A stretch of 29,800 bases of DNA, from NCBI GenBank assembly GCA_002424095.1, contig DIPL01000008.1:3103-32902 (forward strand), read 5' to 3'. This document shows positions 21,388 through 29,737 of this stretch, one piece after another. Each line of letters starts with the position of its first letter. Within the stretch, counting starts at the first letter, position 1. This stretch comes from Christensenella sp. UBA5489 (GTDB lineage: Bacteria > Bacillota > Clostridia > Christensenellales > UBA1242). The translations under genes were made by a program, and so were the position numbers. The notes below the pieces were generated by a model. The model made no database searches, was not told where the DNA came from, and saw nothing but the letters and a program-made list of their open reading frames with translations.

Positions 21388-24300
21388 TTAAATTTTTTGT
21401 TTCAGTATTTTATATCGCAATTCAGCATCTTGTGCACTTTGCTCAAAAAGTTGCTTTGCAAGTTCAGGATTTTTCTTTAATATTGCCGTATATCTGCTTT
21501 CGCCCATTATAAAATCTTCATATTTAAGACTCGGTTCACGGCAGTCTAGTGAAAATTTAACCTTTGCATTAGGGTTATTTCTATATAAAAACCAATAACC
21601 GCTGTTTACTGCCTTTTTCATCTCTAAAAAAGTATCACTCATATTAAAACCGTGATTTACACAAGGCGAATAAGCGATTATAAGACTAGGTCCTTTATGT
21701 GCTTCGGCTTCTTCAAATGCTTTAATGCACTGCACCATATCAGCACCCATTGAAACACTGGCAACATAAACGTCAGGATAATTCATTGCAATTGCACCTA
21801 AATCTTTTTTTGCAGTTCTCTTGCCGCTCGTGGCAAATTTTGCATAAACACCTTTCGGTGTGCTTTTAGATGATTGCCCGCCTGTGTTTGAATATACTTC
21901 GGTATCTAAAACCAAAATATTAACATCTTCATTCGAAGCAAGAATATGGTCAAGTCCGCCATAGCCTATATCATAAGCCCAACCGTCGCCACCAATAATC
22001 CAAACTGATTTTTTCGCAAGATAATCCTTGTTTTCTAAAATTTTATTTAATAATTCAATCTTTTGAGATTCATTTTTCTTACAAAATTCAAGTTCTTTAT
22101 TTAAAAGAATAACTAAATTTTCAACTTCTTCCTTTCCAAACTCATTTGGTTTTTCAAGCCAATCAAGTAATGTTTTTCTTAAATTTTCGCTACTTGTTTT
22201 TTGACTATTCAAAAAAGCATTTATTATTTGTTTTAAATTTTCTTTTTGAACTTCAACTCCAAGTTTTATACCGTAGCCAAATTCAGCATTATTTTCAAAC
22301 AAACTATTCGCCCATGCAGGTCCGCAACCTTGTTCATCTTTTGTATAAGGGCAAGCAGGCGCTGAACCGCCATAAATACTTGAACATCCCGTTGAATTCG
22401 CTATTATCATACTATCGCCGAACAAAGTTGTTGCAAGTCGAATATAAGGTGTTTCGCCACAGCCACCACAAGCATAATTAAATTCAAAATAGGAAGTTAA
22501 AAATTGTAAACCTTTTGGAATATCTGTTGGAAATGGAGATTTTTCCTTTTTTAAGTCTTTCGAAAATTCTAAATTTTGTCTTTCTTTATCTAAAATTTCA
22601 GTTGATAAAACCATTTCCAGTGCTTTGTTTACCGCAGGGCAAACACTTTGACAAACTCCACAACCCGTGCAATCTAGCGGACTAAGTTGCAGTTTGAATT
22701 TATGCTCTGACACTCCGAGTGCATCAACCGTTTCAAAAGTTTTTGGCATATTTTTATTTGCTCCGCCGCCGTTTTTATTTTCTCCGTCTAAATTCTCGTT
22801 TTTTATAAGCAAGGACCTAATTGCTGAATGCGGACACGCAAGCACGCAAAAACCGCATTGAATACAATTTTCTTTTATCCATTTTGGAACTTTTAAGGCA
22901 ATTCCACGTTTTTCAAACTGGGTAGTTCCGGTTGGCACACTGCCATCGGGCGAGAAACTTGAAACTGGAAGTTTATTTCCTTCTAATTTATTTATAGGTC
23001 TAATATATTCATTGAAATATTTGTTCGTAGTCTGCTTGCTTTCTTCATAATTTCTGCCATTAAGTTTCATAACATCAATTTCTATGATTTCGCTAAATCC
23101 CTTATCAATTGCTTTTATGTTATTATTAACAATTTTTTCGCCTTTGTGTCCATAAGTTGTGCGTATTGCATCTTTAAGACTTTCATATACAAGTTCTGAA
23201 TCAAGGATTTTAGTAATTTTAAAAAATGCACTTTGCATAATGACATTGATTTTGTTTCCAAGTCCGCTTTCGCTTGCAATTTTCTGAGCATTTATAACAA
23301 ATAATTTTGCATTTTTTCGCTTTAAAGTGTCGACAAACTTTTTCGGTAATTCACGGCTTAAACCTTGCTCATCTAACATTGTATTTAAAAGTACAGTTCC
23401 TTCGTTTTTTAAATTCTCAATTAAATTATAACGTGCAACAAAACTGTAATTATGAATTGCAATAAAACTAGGAATTGTAACTAGATATGTTGATTTTATA
23501 GGTTTTTTACTTATGCGAAGATGTGAGATTGTAATACTTCCTGATTTTTTTGAGTCGTATTCAAAAAATCCTTGAACAAAAAAGTCGGTATGTTCGCCTA
23601 TAATTTTAATACTGTTTTCATTTGCACTGACTGTTCCGTCGCTACCAAGTCCATAAAATCTAAGACAAATTGTATCTTGATTTGGAAGTTCAAAATCTTC
23701 AAGTGGCAAGGAAAGATGAGTTAAGTCATCGTTTATGCCAACAGTGAATCCATTAATCGGTTTTTCGCTCTTTAAATTGTCAAAAACTGCTTTAACGCAA
23801 TTTGGTGTAAATTCCTTGCTACCTAAACCATACCGCCCGCCAATCACTTGTTTAGCGGTTTTTGAATTTTGTGCAATTGCACTTAAAACATCAACATATA
23901 AAGGTTCACCAACGGCTCCGCTTTCTTTTGTACGGTCTAAAACAGCAATTTGTTTAACAGTTTTAGGAATTGTAGCACAAAATGCAGCACTATTAAATGG
24001 ACGGTAAAGACGAACTTTAATCAGTCCATATTTATTTCCTTGTTTATTTAAAAAGTCTATTGTTTCTTCCGCAGTTGTTGCACCACTGCCCATCATAACC
24101 AAAATTTGTTCAGCATCCTTGTCTCCATAATAGTCAAATGGCTTATAATTACGCTCTGTAATACCGCCGATAAGAGTCATTGCCTTTTCAACTTCATTGT
24201 ATACATTATCATAAAAAGAATTACACGCTTCACGATTTTGAAAAAATATATCAGGATTTTGAGCAGTGCCTTTTTGGCAAGGTTTTAAAGGATTGAGTGC

Positions 24301-24936
24301 TCGTGCTTTAAAGGCACTAACTTTATCAAAAGGAAAAATTCTCCTTATGTCATTTTCATCTATTTCTTCAATTTTTTGAATTTCATGAGAAGTTCGAAAG
24401 CCGTCAAAAAAATGGATAAATGGCAAACTTGAATTCAAAGAAGCAATATGAGCAACAAGTGCCAAATCGTGTGCCTCCTGCACGCTACAAGAGCAAAGCA
24501 TATTAAATCCAGTTGCACGCACCGCCATAACATCGGAATGGTCACCGAAAATAGATAATGCGTGTGTTGCAATAGCACGTGCCGAAATATGAAAAACTGT
24601 TGGAAGAAGTTCTCCTGAAATTTTATACATTGTTGGAATCATAAGGAGAAGTCCTTGACTTGATGTAAAAGTTGTTGAAAGAGAGCCTGCTGACAAACTG
24701 CCGTGAAGTGCTCCCACAGCACCTGCTTCGCTTTGCATCTCTCGAACCATCACAGTGTTTCCGAAAATGTTTTTTTGATTTTTAGATGCCCATTCATCAC
24801 AATTTTCCGCCATAGAAGTTGAAGGGGTAATTGGATATATTTCAGCGACTTCGCTTAAAAAGTAAGCAATTTTAGATGCCGCAGTGTTTCCATCAACATT
24901 TATTGTTTTTCTTTTTTTATTAGTTAAGTTTTTCAT
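21388..24936 (-). CDS. nifJ: Pyruvate:ferredoxin (flavodoxin) oxidoreductase
   Basis: Oxygen-sensitive TPP and iron-sulfur enzyme that converts pyruvate and CoA to acetyl-CoA and CO2 and reduces ferredoxin; central to anaerobic fermentation. The 1182-residue single chain has the fused domain order: N-terminal TPP-binding region (EIYPITPSTSMAE, FTSSQGLLLMIP), a gamma-type domain at about 410-600, then two 4Fe-4S motifs, CIQCGFCVLACP (about 691-702) and CTGCGVCQSVCP (about 752-763). The C-terminal TPP domain has GGDGWAYDIGYGGLDH (about 980) and the YACGGCGETPY cluster site. A short Asn/Gly-rich insert lies between the ferredoxin motifs. AAAGGAG lies 7 nt before the ATG. It is a monocistronic unit under the promoter at 24998-25027. 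Confidence 0.97.
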   Translation of the reverse strand: MKNLTNKKRKTINVDGNTAASKIAYFLSEVAEIYPITPSTSMAENCDEWASKNQKNIFGNTVMVREMQSEAGAVGALHGSLSAGSLSTTFTSSQGLLLMIPTMYKISGELLPTVFHISARAIATHALSIFGDHSDVMAVRATGFNMLCSCSVQEAHDLALVAHIASLNSSLPFIHFFDGFRTSHEIQKIEEIDENDIRRIFPFDKVSAFKARALNPLKPCQKGTAQNPDIFFQNREACNSFYDNVYNEVEKAMTLIGGITERNYKPFDYYGDKDAEQILVMMGSGATTAEETIDFLNKQGNKYGLIKVRLYRPFNSAAFCATIPKTVKQIAVLDRTKESGAVGEPLYVDVLSAIAQNSKTAKQVIGGRYGLGSKEFTPNCVKAVFDNLKSEKPINGFTVGINDDLTHLSLPLEDFELPNQDTICLRFYGLGSDGTVSANENSIKIIGEHTDFFVQGFFEYDSKKSGSITISHLRISKKPIKSTYLVTIPSFIAIHNYSFVARYNLIENLKNEGTVLLNTMLDEQGLSRELPKKFVDTLKRKNAKLFVINAQKIASESGLGNKINVIMQSAFFKITKILDSELVYESLKDAIRTTYGHKGEKIVNNNIKAIDKGFSEIIEIDVMKLNGRNYEESKQTTNKYFNEYIRPINKLEGNKLPVSSFSPDGSVPTGTTQFEKRGIALKVPKWIKENCIQCGFCVLACPHSAIRSLLIKNENLDGENKNGGGANKNMPKTFETVDALGVSEHKFKLQLSPLDCTGCGVCQSVCPAVNKALEMVLSTEILDKERQNLEFSKDLKKEKSPFPTDIPKGLQFLTSYFEFNYACGGCGETPYIRLATTLFGDSMIIANSTGCSSIYGGSAPACPYTKDEQGCGPAWANSLFENNAEFGYGIKLGVEVQKENLKQIINAFLNSQKTSSENLRKTLLDWLEKPNEFGKEEVENLVILLNKELEFCKKNESQKIELLNKILENKDYLAKKSVWIIGGDGWAYDIGYGGLDHILASNEDVNILVLDTEVYSNTGGQSSKSTPKGVYAKFATSGKRTAKKDLGAIAMNYPDVYVASVSMGADMVQCIKAFEEAEAHKGPSLIIAYSPCVNHGFNMSDTFLEMKKAVNSGYWFLYRNNPNAKVKFSLDCREPSLKYEDFIMGESRYTAILKKNPELAKQLFEQSAQDAELRYKILKQKI

Positions 24937-24997
24937 TTAAAGACTCCTTTTTATAAACTTGTGTGTAACCTAATTCGTTTTTTTATTTTTTAAATTA

Positions 24998-25027
24998 ATT
25001 ATATAATAATAAAACAACATAAGTCAA
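24998..25027 (-). promoter_or_regulatory. Sigma-A promoter for nifJ
   Basis: On the minus strand TTGACT (25027-25022), 18-nt spacer, TATAAT (25003-24998). Predicted start near 24991, leader about 55 nt. Confidence 0.75.
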
Positions 25028-25071
25028 ATAAAGAAAGTTAAAAATAAAATAAAAAACTTATGAAAACTGCT

Positions 25072-25099
25072 TTGAATATTTTATCCGATATGCTATTAT
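25072..25099 (+). promoter_or_regulatory. Candidate promoter for truA
   Basis: TTGAAT (25072-25077), 16-nt spacer, TATTAT (25094-25099), about 63 nt before the truA ATG, divergent from the nifJ promoter. Confidence 0.5.
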
Positions 25100-25168
25100 G
25101 AAATTATTAATAGTTTTTCTTATAGATTTTAAGAAAAATTTATTAAATAAAAAATAAAGCATTAATTA

Positions 25169-25906
25169 ATGGTATCAAAAATAAAACTTACAATCCAATA
25201 TAATGGAGAAAAATTCTGCGGCTGGCAATCACAACAAGGGCAAAGGTCAGTGCAACAAACTTTGGAAAATAAAATTTCCGCACTTTTAAATGAGAATATA
25301 AAACTTATAACCAGCGGTAGAACTGACGCCGGTGTACATGCTATAATGCAAGTTGCTCATTTTGAAACAGCATCGAATTTTGATTTGAAAAAGTTGCCTT
25401 TTGCTATTAATGATAGACTAGATAACGATGTCCGCATTTTGAAAGCCGAAAAAACAAAGCCCGATTTTCACGCAAGATTTTCAGCAAAGCAAAGAATTTA
25501 TTTATATAGGATTTATTGCAGTAAGATTGAAAAGCCATTAAAAAATGGTTTTGCCGTACAAATTCCAATCCCTCTAAATATCAAAAAGATGAAAGAAGCG
25601 GCACACTTATTTGTTGGAACACACGATTTTTCCGCATTTCATTCTGCAAATTCTAGTGCAAAAAGTCCAATTCGAACAATTTATGATTTAAAAATAACAA
25701 AATCAAACGATGAAATTCATTTTAAAGTAACGGGTAATGGATTTTTATATAAAATGGTTCGAATTATCGTTGGCACTTTAATTGAGATTGGAGAAGGAAA
25801 ACTGCCTATTCAAGATATTCCAAAAATTTTTGAAAGTAAAAATAGAGCAAATGCAGGCAAAACAATGCTACCTTTTGGATTATATCTATGTAAGGTAAAA
25901 TTTTGA
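25169..25906 (+). CDS. truA: tRNA pseudouridine(38-40) synthase TruA
   Basis: Isomerises uridines 38-40 in the anticodon stem-loop of tRNAs. The 245-residue product has the catalytic aspartate D53 in SGRTDAGVHA, the N-terminal IQYNGEKFCGWQ, the FVGTHDFSAFHS motif, and FLYKMVRIIVGTLIEIGEGK near the C terminus (quoted as FLYKMVRIIVGTL). Length is normal. No Shine-Dalgarno is evident before the ATG at 25169. A start further upstream is not supported because the N terminus aligns well with the family. It stands alone, followed after 92 nt by a methyltransferase gene that has its own candidate promoter. Confidence 0.95.
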   Translation: MVSKIKLTIQYNGEKFCGWQSQQGQRSVQQTLENKISALLNENIKLITSGRTDAGVHAIMQVAHFETASNFDLKKLPFAINDRLDNDVRILKAEKTKPDFHARFSAKQRIYLYRIYCSKIEKPLKNGFAVQIPIPLNIKKMKEAAHLFVGTHDFSAFHSANSSAKSPIRTIYDLKITKSNDEIHFKVTGNGFLYKMVRIIVGTLIEIGEGKLPIQDIPKIFESKNRANAGKTMLPFGLYLCKVKF

Positions 25907-25928
25907 TTAATTAATAAATGATTTATTT

Positions 25929-25957
25929 TTGTTTGCAAATAATAAGAAAGATAAAAT
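25929..25957 (+). promoter_or_regulatory. Candidate promoter for the methyltransferase gene
   Basis: TTGTTT (25929-25934), 17-nt spacer, TAAAAT (25952-25957). The predicted start near 25964 falls inside the palindrome at 25961-25984. Confidence 0.45.
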
Positions 25958-25960
25958 TAA

Positions 25961-25984
25961 AATTATATTGAATTCAATATAATT
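25961..25984. repeat. Perfect 24-bp palindrome, candidate operator
   Basis: The half-site AATTATATTGAA (25961-25972) is followed without spacing by its exact reverse complement (25973-25984). The palindrome abuts the AAAGGAG at 25985-25991 and covers the predicted transcription start, the position of a repressor operator or a ribosome-site hairpin. Confidence 0.7.
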
Positions 25985-25998
25985 AAAGGAGAAAAAAA

Positions 25999-26544
25999 AT
26001 GGGTTCTTACATTTGGGGAAAAAAATTTGTTGTAGACTACTTAAAAAATAAATTTCCTGTTAGGTCTAATTGTTTAGACATAGGTCCTTGCAACGGCAAA
26101 TGGTTTAGGTTGCTTGGAAATTATTTTGTGATGGATGCTGTCGAAGCGTGGAAACCGTACATAATTAAGCATAAACTCGAAAATAAATACCGCAATCTTA
26201 CACATGCAAGTATTGTTGATTTTGTTGCTGATAACGATGATTTCCATTATGACATAATCATTATGGGCGATGTTTTGGAGCATTTAACGGTTGAAGATGG
26301 ACAAAAGGTTATTAATAAAATATATCCACGTTGCCAAGAACTTGTGGTTGCAGTGCCATTCTTATTTAAACAAAGAGCAATACGGGGTAATCCTTTTGAA
26401 ATTCATATTCAAGAAGATTTAACTCCTGAACTTTTCGAGCAAAGATATCCAGGGTTTAAAGCAATTTGGCAAAATAAAAAATACTGCTACTATGTAAAAG
26501 ACGAAGATAAACCTTTGAGTAATAAAAAAGCTTCTAAAAAATAA
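25999..26544 (+). CDS. Class I SAM-dependent methyltransferase, substrate unknown
   Basis: The 181-residue product has a Rossmann-type SAM-binding start: CLDIGPCNGKW (motif I, about 25-35), an acidic end of strand 2 (VMDAVEAWKPY), YDIIIMGDVLEHL (motif IV with the MGDVLEHL signature, about 85-97) and LVVAVPF (strand 5). The C-terminal 12 residues are Lys/Ser-rich. It is short for a stand-alone methyltransferase and lacks an obvious substrate domain. Similar small proteins occur as orphans or in glycan or phage loci, but nothing nearby points to a substrate. AAAGGAG lies 7 nt before the ATG. It sits behind a perfect palindrome and candidate promoter, so it is probably regulated separately from truA. 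Confidence 0.8.
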   Translation: MGSYIWGKKFVVDYLKNKFPVRSNCLDIGPCNGKWFRLLGNYFVMDAVEAWKPYIIKHKLENKYRNLTHASIVDFVADNDDFHYDIIIMGDVLEHLTVEDGQKVINKIYPRCQELVVAVPFLFKQRAIRGNPFEIHIQEDLTPELFEQRYPGFKAIWQNKKYCYYVKDEDKPLSNKKASKK

Positions 26545-26566
26545 AATATTTGTTTTCTTTAATCTT

Positions 26567-26601
26567 AACCCGCCCGCAGTCTTACGGCTGACGGGCTGGT
26601 T
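26567..26601. repeat. GC-rich imperfect hairpin
   Basis: In this AT-rich window 26567-26581 (AACCCGCCCGCAGTC) pairs along its whole length with 26586-26601 through 15 bp, with two one-base bulges (A26591, T26597) and loop TTAC. It lies between the converging methyltransferase and queH genes. A terminator role is likely, but it lacks a clean T-run on either side; a dispersed repeat unit is the alternative. Confidence 0.6.
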
Positions 26602-26678
26602 TGCGTTAAATCTATTTATTTTTGGAACAAAATCAACACAAAACAGTCAACATAAAAGGAATCAAAGTTGATGAAATA

Positions 26679-27245
26679 TTAATGTTCTTTATCGTCATAA
26701 GAAGTTTTGCAACCGCAATATGTTTGTCTATATAAATCATATTTTTTAGAAAGCTCTATGCTTCTTTTGTATCCATCTTTTTTCTTAAAATCCGCCACCA
26801 AAAATTTGCAATCATTGTCTTGTAATGATGTTCCTATTTCGTTTATCCATATTGCATTTTTTCGAGGGCTGATTGAAAGAGTTGTCGTGAAATTTTCAAA
26901 AGATAATTTTTTTGCTGTTTCAAAAGTTTTTTCAAGGCGTAATTTATAGCAGTTATAACATCTTACACTGCCTTCTTTTTGATTTTTGAAATCTTTCATA
27001 TATTCTTCATACAATGTCGGTTCATAATTGCCTTCAATAAATGGTATTTGCAGAATATCAAGCAATTTTTGTTGATTTTTCTTTCTTAAAAGATATTCTT
27101 CTTCGGGAAATATATTAGGATTATAATAAAAAATTGTTATTTGATAATCAGGCAACAAACGTTCAATAACAGCACTCGAACAAGGTGCACAACACGAATG
27201 TAAAAGCAAAGAATTTTTGGACGAAGTTTTTTGTTCTTTTTTCAT
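26679..27245 (-). CDS. queH: Epoxyqueuosine reductase QueH
   Basis: Iron-sulfur enzyme of the former DUF208 family that reduces epoxyqueuosine to queuosine in tRNA, replacing QueG. The 188-residue product carries the family cysteines: C18, C19, C22 (HSCCAPCSS), C96 and C99 (RCYNCYKLRL), and C177, C179 (TYCGCKTS). YNPNIFPEEEYLLRK and TTLSISPRKN are also typical. It completes the step after QueA encoded at 6238-7281, so the window covers Tgt, QueA and QueH in two separate loci. It is a single minus-strand gene converging with the methyltransferase; its start codon has no strong Shine-Dalgarno. Confidence 0.94.
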   Translation of the reverse strand: MKKEQKTSSKNSLLLHSCCAPCSSAVIERLLPDYQITIFYYNPNIFPEEEYLLRKKNQQKLLDILQIPFIEGNYEPTLYEEYMKDFKNQKEGSVRCYNCYKLRLEKTFETAKKLSFENFTTTLSISPRKNAIWINEIGTSLQDNDCKFLVADFKKKDGYKRSIELSKKYDLYRQTYCGCKTSYDDKEH

Positions 27246-27355
27246 ATTTACCTTTAATCATATTTAATTTAATTCAATAATAACATAAAAATTATAAAAT
27301 AAAAAGTTTATTTTTTATTATTGATATTACCTTAATTTTTATAAAGATTATTTAT

Positions 27356-27384
27356 TTGACAAATTTTTTTGTTTATGTTAAAAC
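27356..27384 (+). promoter_or_regulatory. Candidate promoter for the DegV-family gene
   Basis: A consensus TTGACA (27356-27361) with a 17-nt spacer to a poor -10, TAAAAC (27379-27384). Confidence 0.4.
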
Positions 27385-27426
27385 TCTCTTAGTTTTAAAT
27401 TTTTATTAGAAGGAGAAATGGTTTTT

Positions 27427-28263
27427 ATGAAAATAGCCATATGTGCGGATAGTACGTGCGATATTCCCAAAGAGTTGGTCGATAAATATAATATAACAAT
27501 AACCCCTATTACTGTGATTATGGGCGATAAAGAATTTTTCGAAGGCATTAATATCACATCTCAAGATATTTATGATTTTGTCGAAAAAAATAATATGCTT
27601 CCTAAAACAGCCGCCAAAAGTACATATGAATATAAAAAAGTTTTTGAAGAATTGAGAAAAAATAATAATGCAGTAATTCATCTTGCTTTATCTTCTGGTG
27701 TTTCCAGTACAATCAATAATGCTATTGCCGCTGCCAAAGAACTTGATAATGTTTTTGTTATTGACACAAAAAGTTTATCCTCTGGCTCAGGTCTTTTAGT
27801 TCTATCTTGTGTTGATAAAATTAAGAAAAAGATGGAACCTGAAAAAATTGTCGAAGAACTTAAACAAGAAACAGAAAAGGTTCAGGCATCATTTATTATA
27901 AGTAAACTTGCATATCTCAGAAAAGGCGGAAGGTGTTCGACAATTGAATTACTCGGCGCAAACTTGCTCGGAATTAAAATAACAGTTCAATTAGTTGATG
28001 GAAAAATGCGCGCCACGAAAAAATATACTGGGAAATTATCAAATTGTTTAAGCAAATATTTAAAAGATATTGTGAATGAAAATCCACCGGATTTAAATCG
28101 AGTTTTTGTAACAAGTTCATCCAAAATGCCAGGTATAAAAGAAAAACTTGTAAAAGAAGTAAAGGCGTTAGGATTTAAAGAAGTTATTGTTGCGGATGCG
28201 GGTGCAACAATTTGTTGCCATTGCGGCCCGAACACAATTGGTGTTTTATATATGAAAAAATAA
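27427..28263 (+). CDS. DegV-family fatty-acid-binding protein
   Basis: FakB-type protein that holds a fatty acid for phosphorylation by FakA (DAK-like kinase) in uptake or recycling of exogenous fatty acids. The 278-residue product has the DegV hallmarks: ADSTCDIP at the N terminus, ITPITVIMGDKEFFEG, ALSSGVSSTINNA, SLSSGSGLLVL, LRKGGRCS and C-terminal HCGPNTIGVLYM. The start is the ATG at 27427, 11 nt after AGGAG; an in-frame ATG three codons earlier is only 2 nt from that Shine-Dalgarno. The kinase partner is not in the window. Ligand chain length cannot be judged from sequence. Confidence 0.93.
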   Translation: MKIAICADSTCDIPKELVDKYNITITPITVIMGDKEFFEGINITSQDIYDFVEKNNMLPKTAAKSTYEYKKVFEELRKNNNAVIHLALSSGVSSTINNAIAAAKELDNVFVIDTKSLSSGSGLLVLSCVDKIKKKMEPEKIVEELKQETEKVQASFIISKLAYLRKGGRCSTIELLGANLLGIKITVQLVDGKMRATKKYTGKLSNCLSKYLKDIVNENPPDLNRVFVTSSSKMPGIKEKLVKEVKALGFKEVIVADAGATICCHCGPNTIGVLYMKK

Positions 28264-28446
28264 TTAATTGAAAAATTATTCAAAATCTTTAACATTTACC
28301 GTAAAATTCTACTATTTTAATAGCAGTTAAAGTATCAATAATATGCCCTTTTACAAATTTTATAGATTATATGTTCTATCTTTGTCGCAAATAGTGCTAA
28401 ATAATAAGGATTCTGAAAAAATTGCTTTCAAATTGTTAAATTTTGG

Positions 28447-28474
28447 TTGTAAAATGTGAGAAATACGTTATAAT
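28447..28474 (+). promoter_or_regulatory. Sigma-A promoter for the HU gene
   Basis: TTGTAA (28447-28452), 16-nt spacer, TATAAT (28469-28474); predicted start near 28481, 46 nt before the ATG. Confidence 0.65.
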
Positions 28475-28526
28475 TTAAGTAACTTGAAATCCATTGAAAA
28501 TTCAAGTAAAGAAAAGGAGATGAAAT

Positions 28527-28799
28527 ATGAATAAAACTGAATTTATTAAAGGTATTGCCGAAAAAGCAGACATGACAATGAAAGACGCAACCGCAGCATA
28601 TGATGCATTTGTAGACACGGTTACGGAAGCATTAAAGGAAGGAGACAAGGTGGCGCTTCTTGGTTTTGTTACAATCGAACTTAGAAAAAAAGCAGCGAGA
28701 ACAGGTATTAATCCTCAAACAAAAGAAAAAATCAATATACCTGCTTCTAAATCCCCTAATTTTAAAGTTAGCAAGACTTACAAGGGTTTATTTAATTAA
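28527..28799 (+). CDS. HU-family nucleoid DNA-binding protein
   Basis: Small dimeric histone-like protein that bends and compacts DNA. The 90-residue product starts MNKTEFIKGIAEKADMT, has the GDKVALLGFVTIELRKKAARTG core (quoted as GDKVALLGFVTIEL) and the DNA-clasping arm with the invariant NPQTKEKINIPASKSPNFK, including the intercalating proline in INIPAS. The C-terminal SKTYKGLFN is normal. AAAGGAG precedes the ATG by 6-7 nt. It is a single-gene unit with its own promoter. No clear terminator was found before the converging collagen-like gene. Confidence 0.96.
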   Translation: MNKTEFIKGIAEKADMTMKDATAAYDAFVDTVTEALKEGDKVALLGFVTIELRKKAARTGINPQTKEKINIPASKSPNFKVSKTYKGLFN

Positions 28800-28905
28800 A
28801 TCTTTCTTTATAGATTTAACTTTGACAAAAGATAATAAAACTGCTTTCGAGAAAAGAGCATGATTTGTTGTCTTTTTTGTTTTTTTAGGTAGTGAAACAG
28901 TTTGA

Positions 28906-29574
28906 TTAGACTAGTCTATTTAATGTTAAATAGGCATTAATTGCACCAGATGGTAATGTTAATGTTGTCGCTGCCGATGTATTGATAAAGGAAATGATAT
29001 CACCTGCACTTAAATTTAATATTATATCATTGCTAACAGCCAAATCAGTGGCTGTTATTATTGTTTGTGTTCCACCTATAATTATGCCGTTTACTGTTAA
29101 CGCCAGCGTTGCTCCTGCTGTGCCTGATGCGTGTATGCCGTATGAAATTCTATATGGACTTGTCAAAAGAACCGTAAACTGCGTGTTTCCTATATTAGTC
29201 GTTATATTAAGAAATGCAAGAGTCGATGGCAAAGAAATCGCCGTACCTGCTCCAACTGATTGAGTTATATTTGATATAAAACTTCCAAATACATTCGTTG
29301 GTAAAATCCCAGTTGCTCCCGTTGCACCAGTCGGTCCAGTTGCGCCAGTCGGACCTGTCGGTCCAGTTGCGCCGGTTGGTCCAACCGGTCCTATTAGTCC
29401 AGCGCCGGTTGCCCCTGTCGCCCCCACTGCACCTGTTGGCCCAGTCGGTCCAGTTGGTCCTTGAAAGCCTTGAAAACCTCTCGGCCCTTGTGGTCCCTGC
29501 GGACCAACCGAACAAGGTATTGCACAACAATTTGGCTGACGACAACCATTGTTCCCAAAAAAATTAGCACACAT
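28906..29574 (-). CDS. Collagen-like, BclA-type surface protein
   Basis: The 222-residue product has three parts. Residues 1-23 are short and cysteine-rich (MCANFFGNNGCRQPNCC). Residues 24-89 are Gly-X-Y collagen repeats, mostly GPT and GAT, with one break at GAGLIGPV. Residues 90-222 form a beta-rich, Ala/Thr/Ile-rich C-terminal domain ending INAYLTLNRLV, like the trimeric C1q/TNF-like head of exosporium BclA. In Bacillus and Clostridioides such proteins form the hair-like outer layer of spores, and this window has other spore genes. No sporulation promoter was identified, so vegetative surface use is also possible. The ATG at 29574 has AAGGAG 7 nt upstream; a TTG two codons earlier is too close. 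The repeat-rich DNA may vary in length between strains. Confidence 0.9.
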   Translation of the reverse strand: MCANFFGNNGCRQPNCCAIPCSVGPQGPQGPRGFQGFQGPTGPTGPTGAVGATGATGAGLIGPVGPTGATGPTGPTGATGPTGATGATGILPTNVFGSFISNITQSVGAGTAISLPSTLAFLNITTNIGNTQFTVLLTSPYRISYGIHASGTAGATLALTVNGIIIGGTQTIITATDLAVSNDIILNLSAGDIISFINTSAATTLTLPSGAINAYLTLNRLV

Positions 29575-29695
29575 TTTCAAACTCCTTAAAAAGCATTATT
29601 AATTAATATGAAAATGAATGTAGTTTTTGACACAAACATTATTGAAATCAACTGCGCCATAAGATATTTAAAAATTAATATTTAGGATTTTTAAT

Positions 29696-29737
29696 AAAAA
29701 ATATTCGCATATATATAATTACATGCGAATATTTTTT
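29696..29737. terminator. Bidirectional intrinsic terminator
   Basis: AAAA plus ATATTCGCAT (to 29710) pairs perfectly with ATGCGAATAT plus TTTT (from 29723) with a 12-nt loop. It probably ends a minus-strand gene lying beyond the window and insulates the collagen-like gene. Confidence 0.8.

Noticed and set aside
28264..28446. Gene or terminator in the DegV-HU gap
   Set aside because: No ORF with coding character; the only inverted repeat (CTATT/AATAG) is 5 bp and lacks a T-run.
29320..29500. Short tandem repeats that might suggest a CRISPR or minisatellite
   Set aside because: The repeats are 9-nt-type codon repeats inside the collagen-like coding region with no spacers.
29207..29567. Overlapping ORFs on both strands across the collagen repeats
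   Set aside because: They arise from the periodic Gly-X-Y codons; Trp/Arg/Thr and Leu/Gln/Ser repeats are frame artefacts.
29588..29680. Sigma-K or sigma-E promoter for the collagen-like gene
   Set aside because: A CATATTAAT element is present but does not fit the -10 consensus and has no convincing -35 partner.
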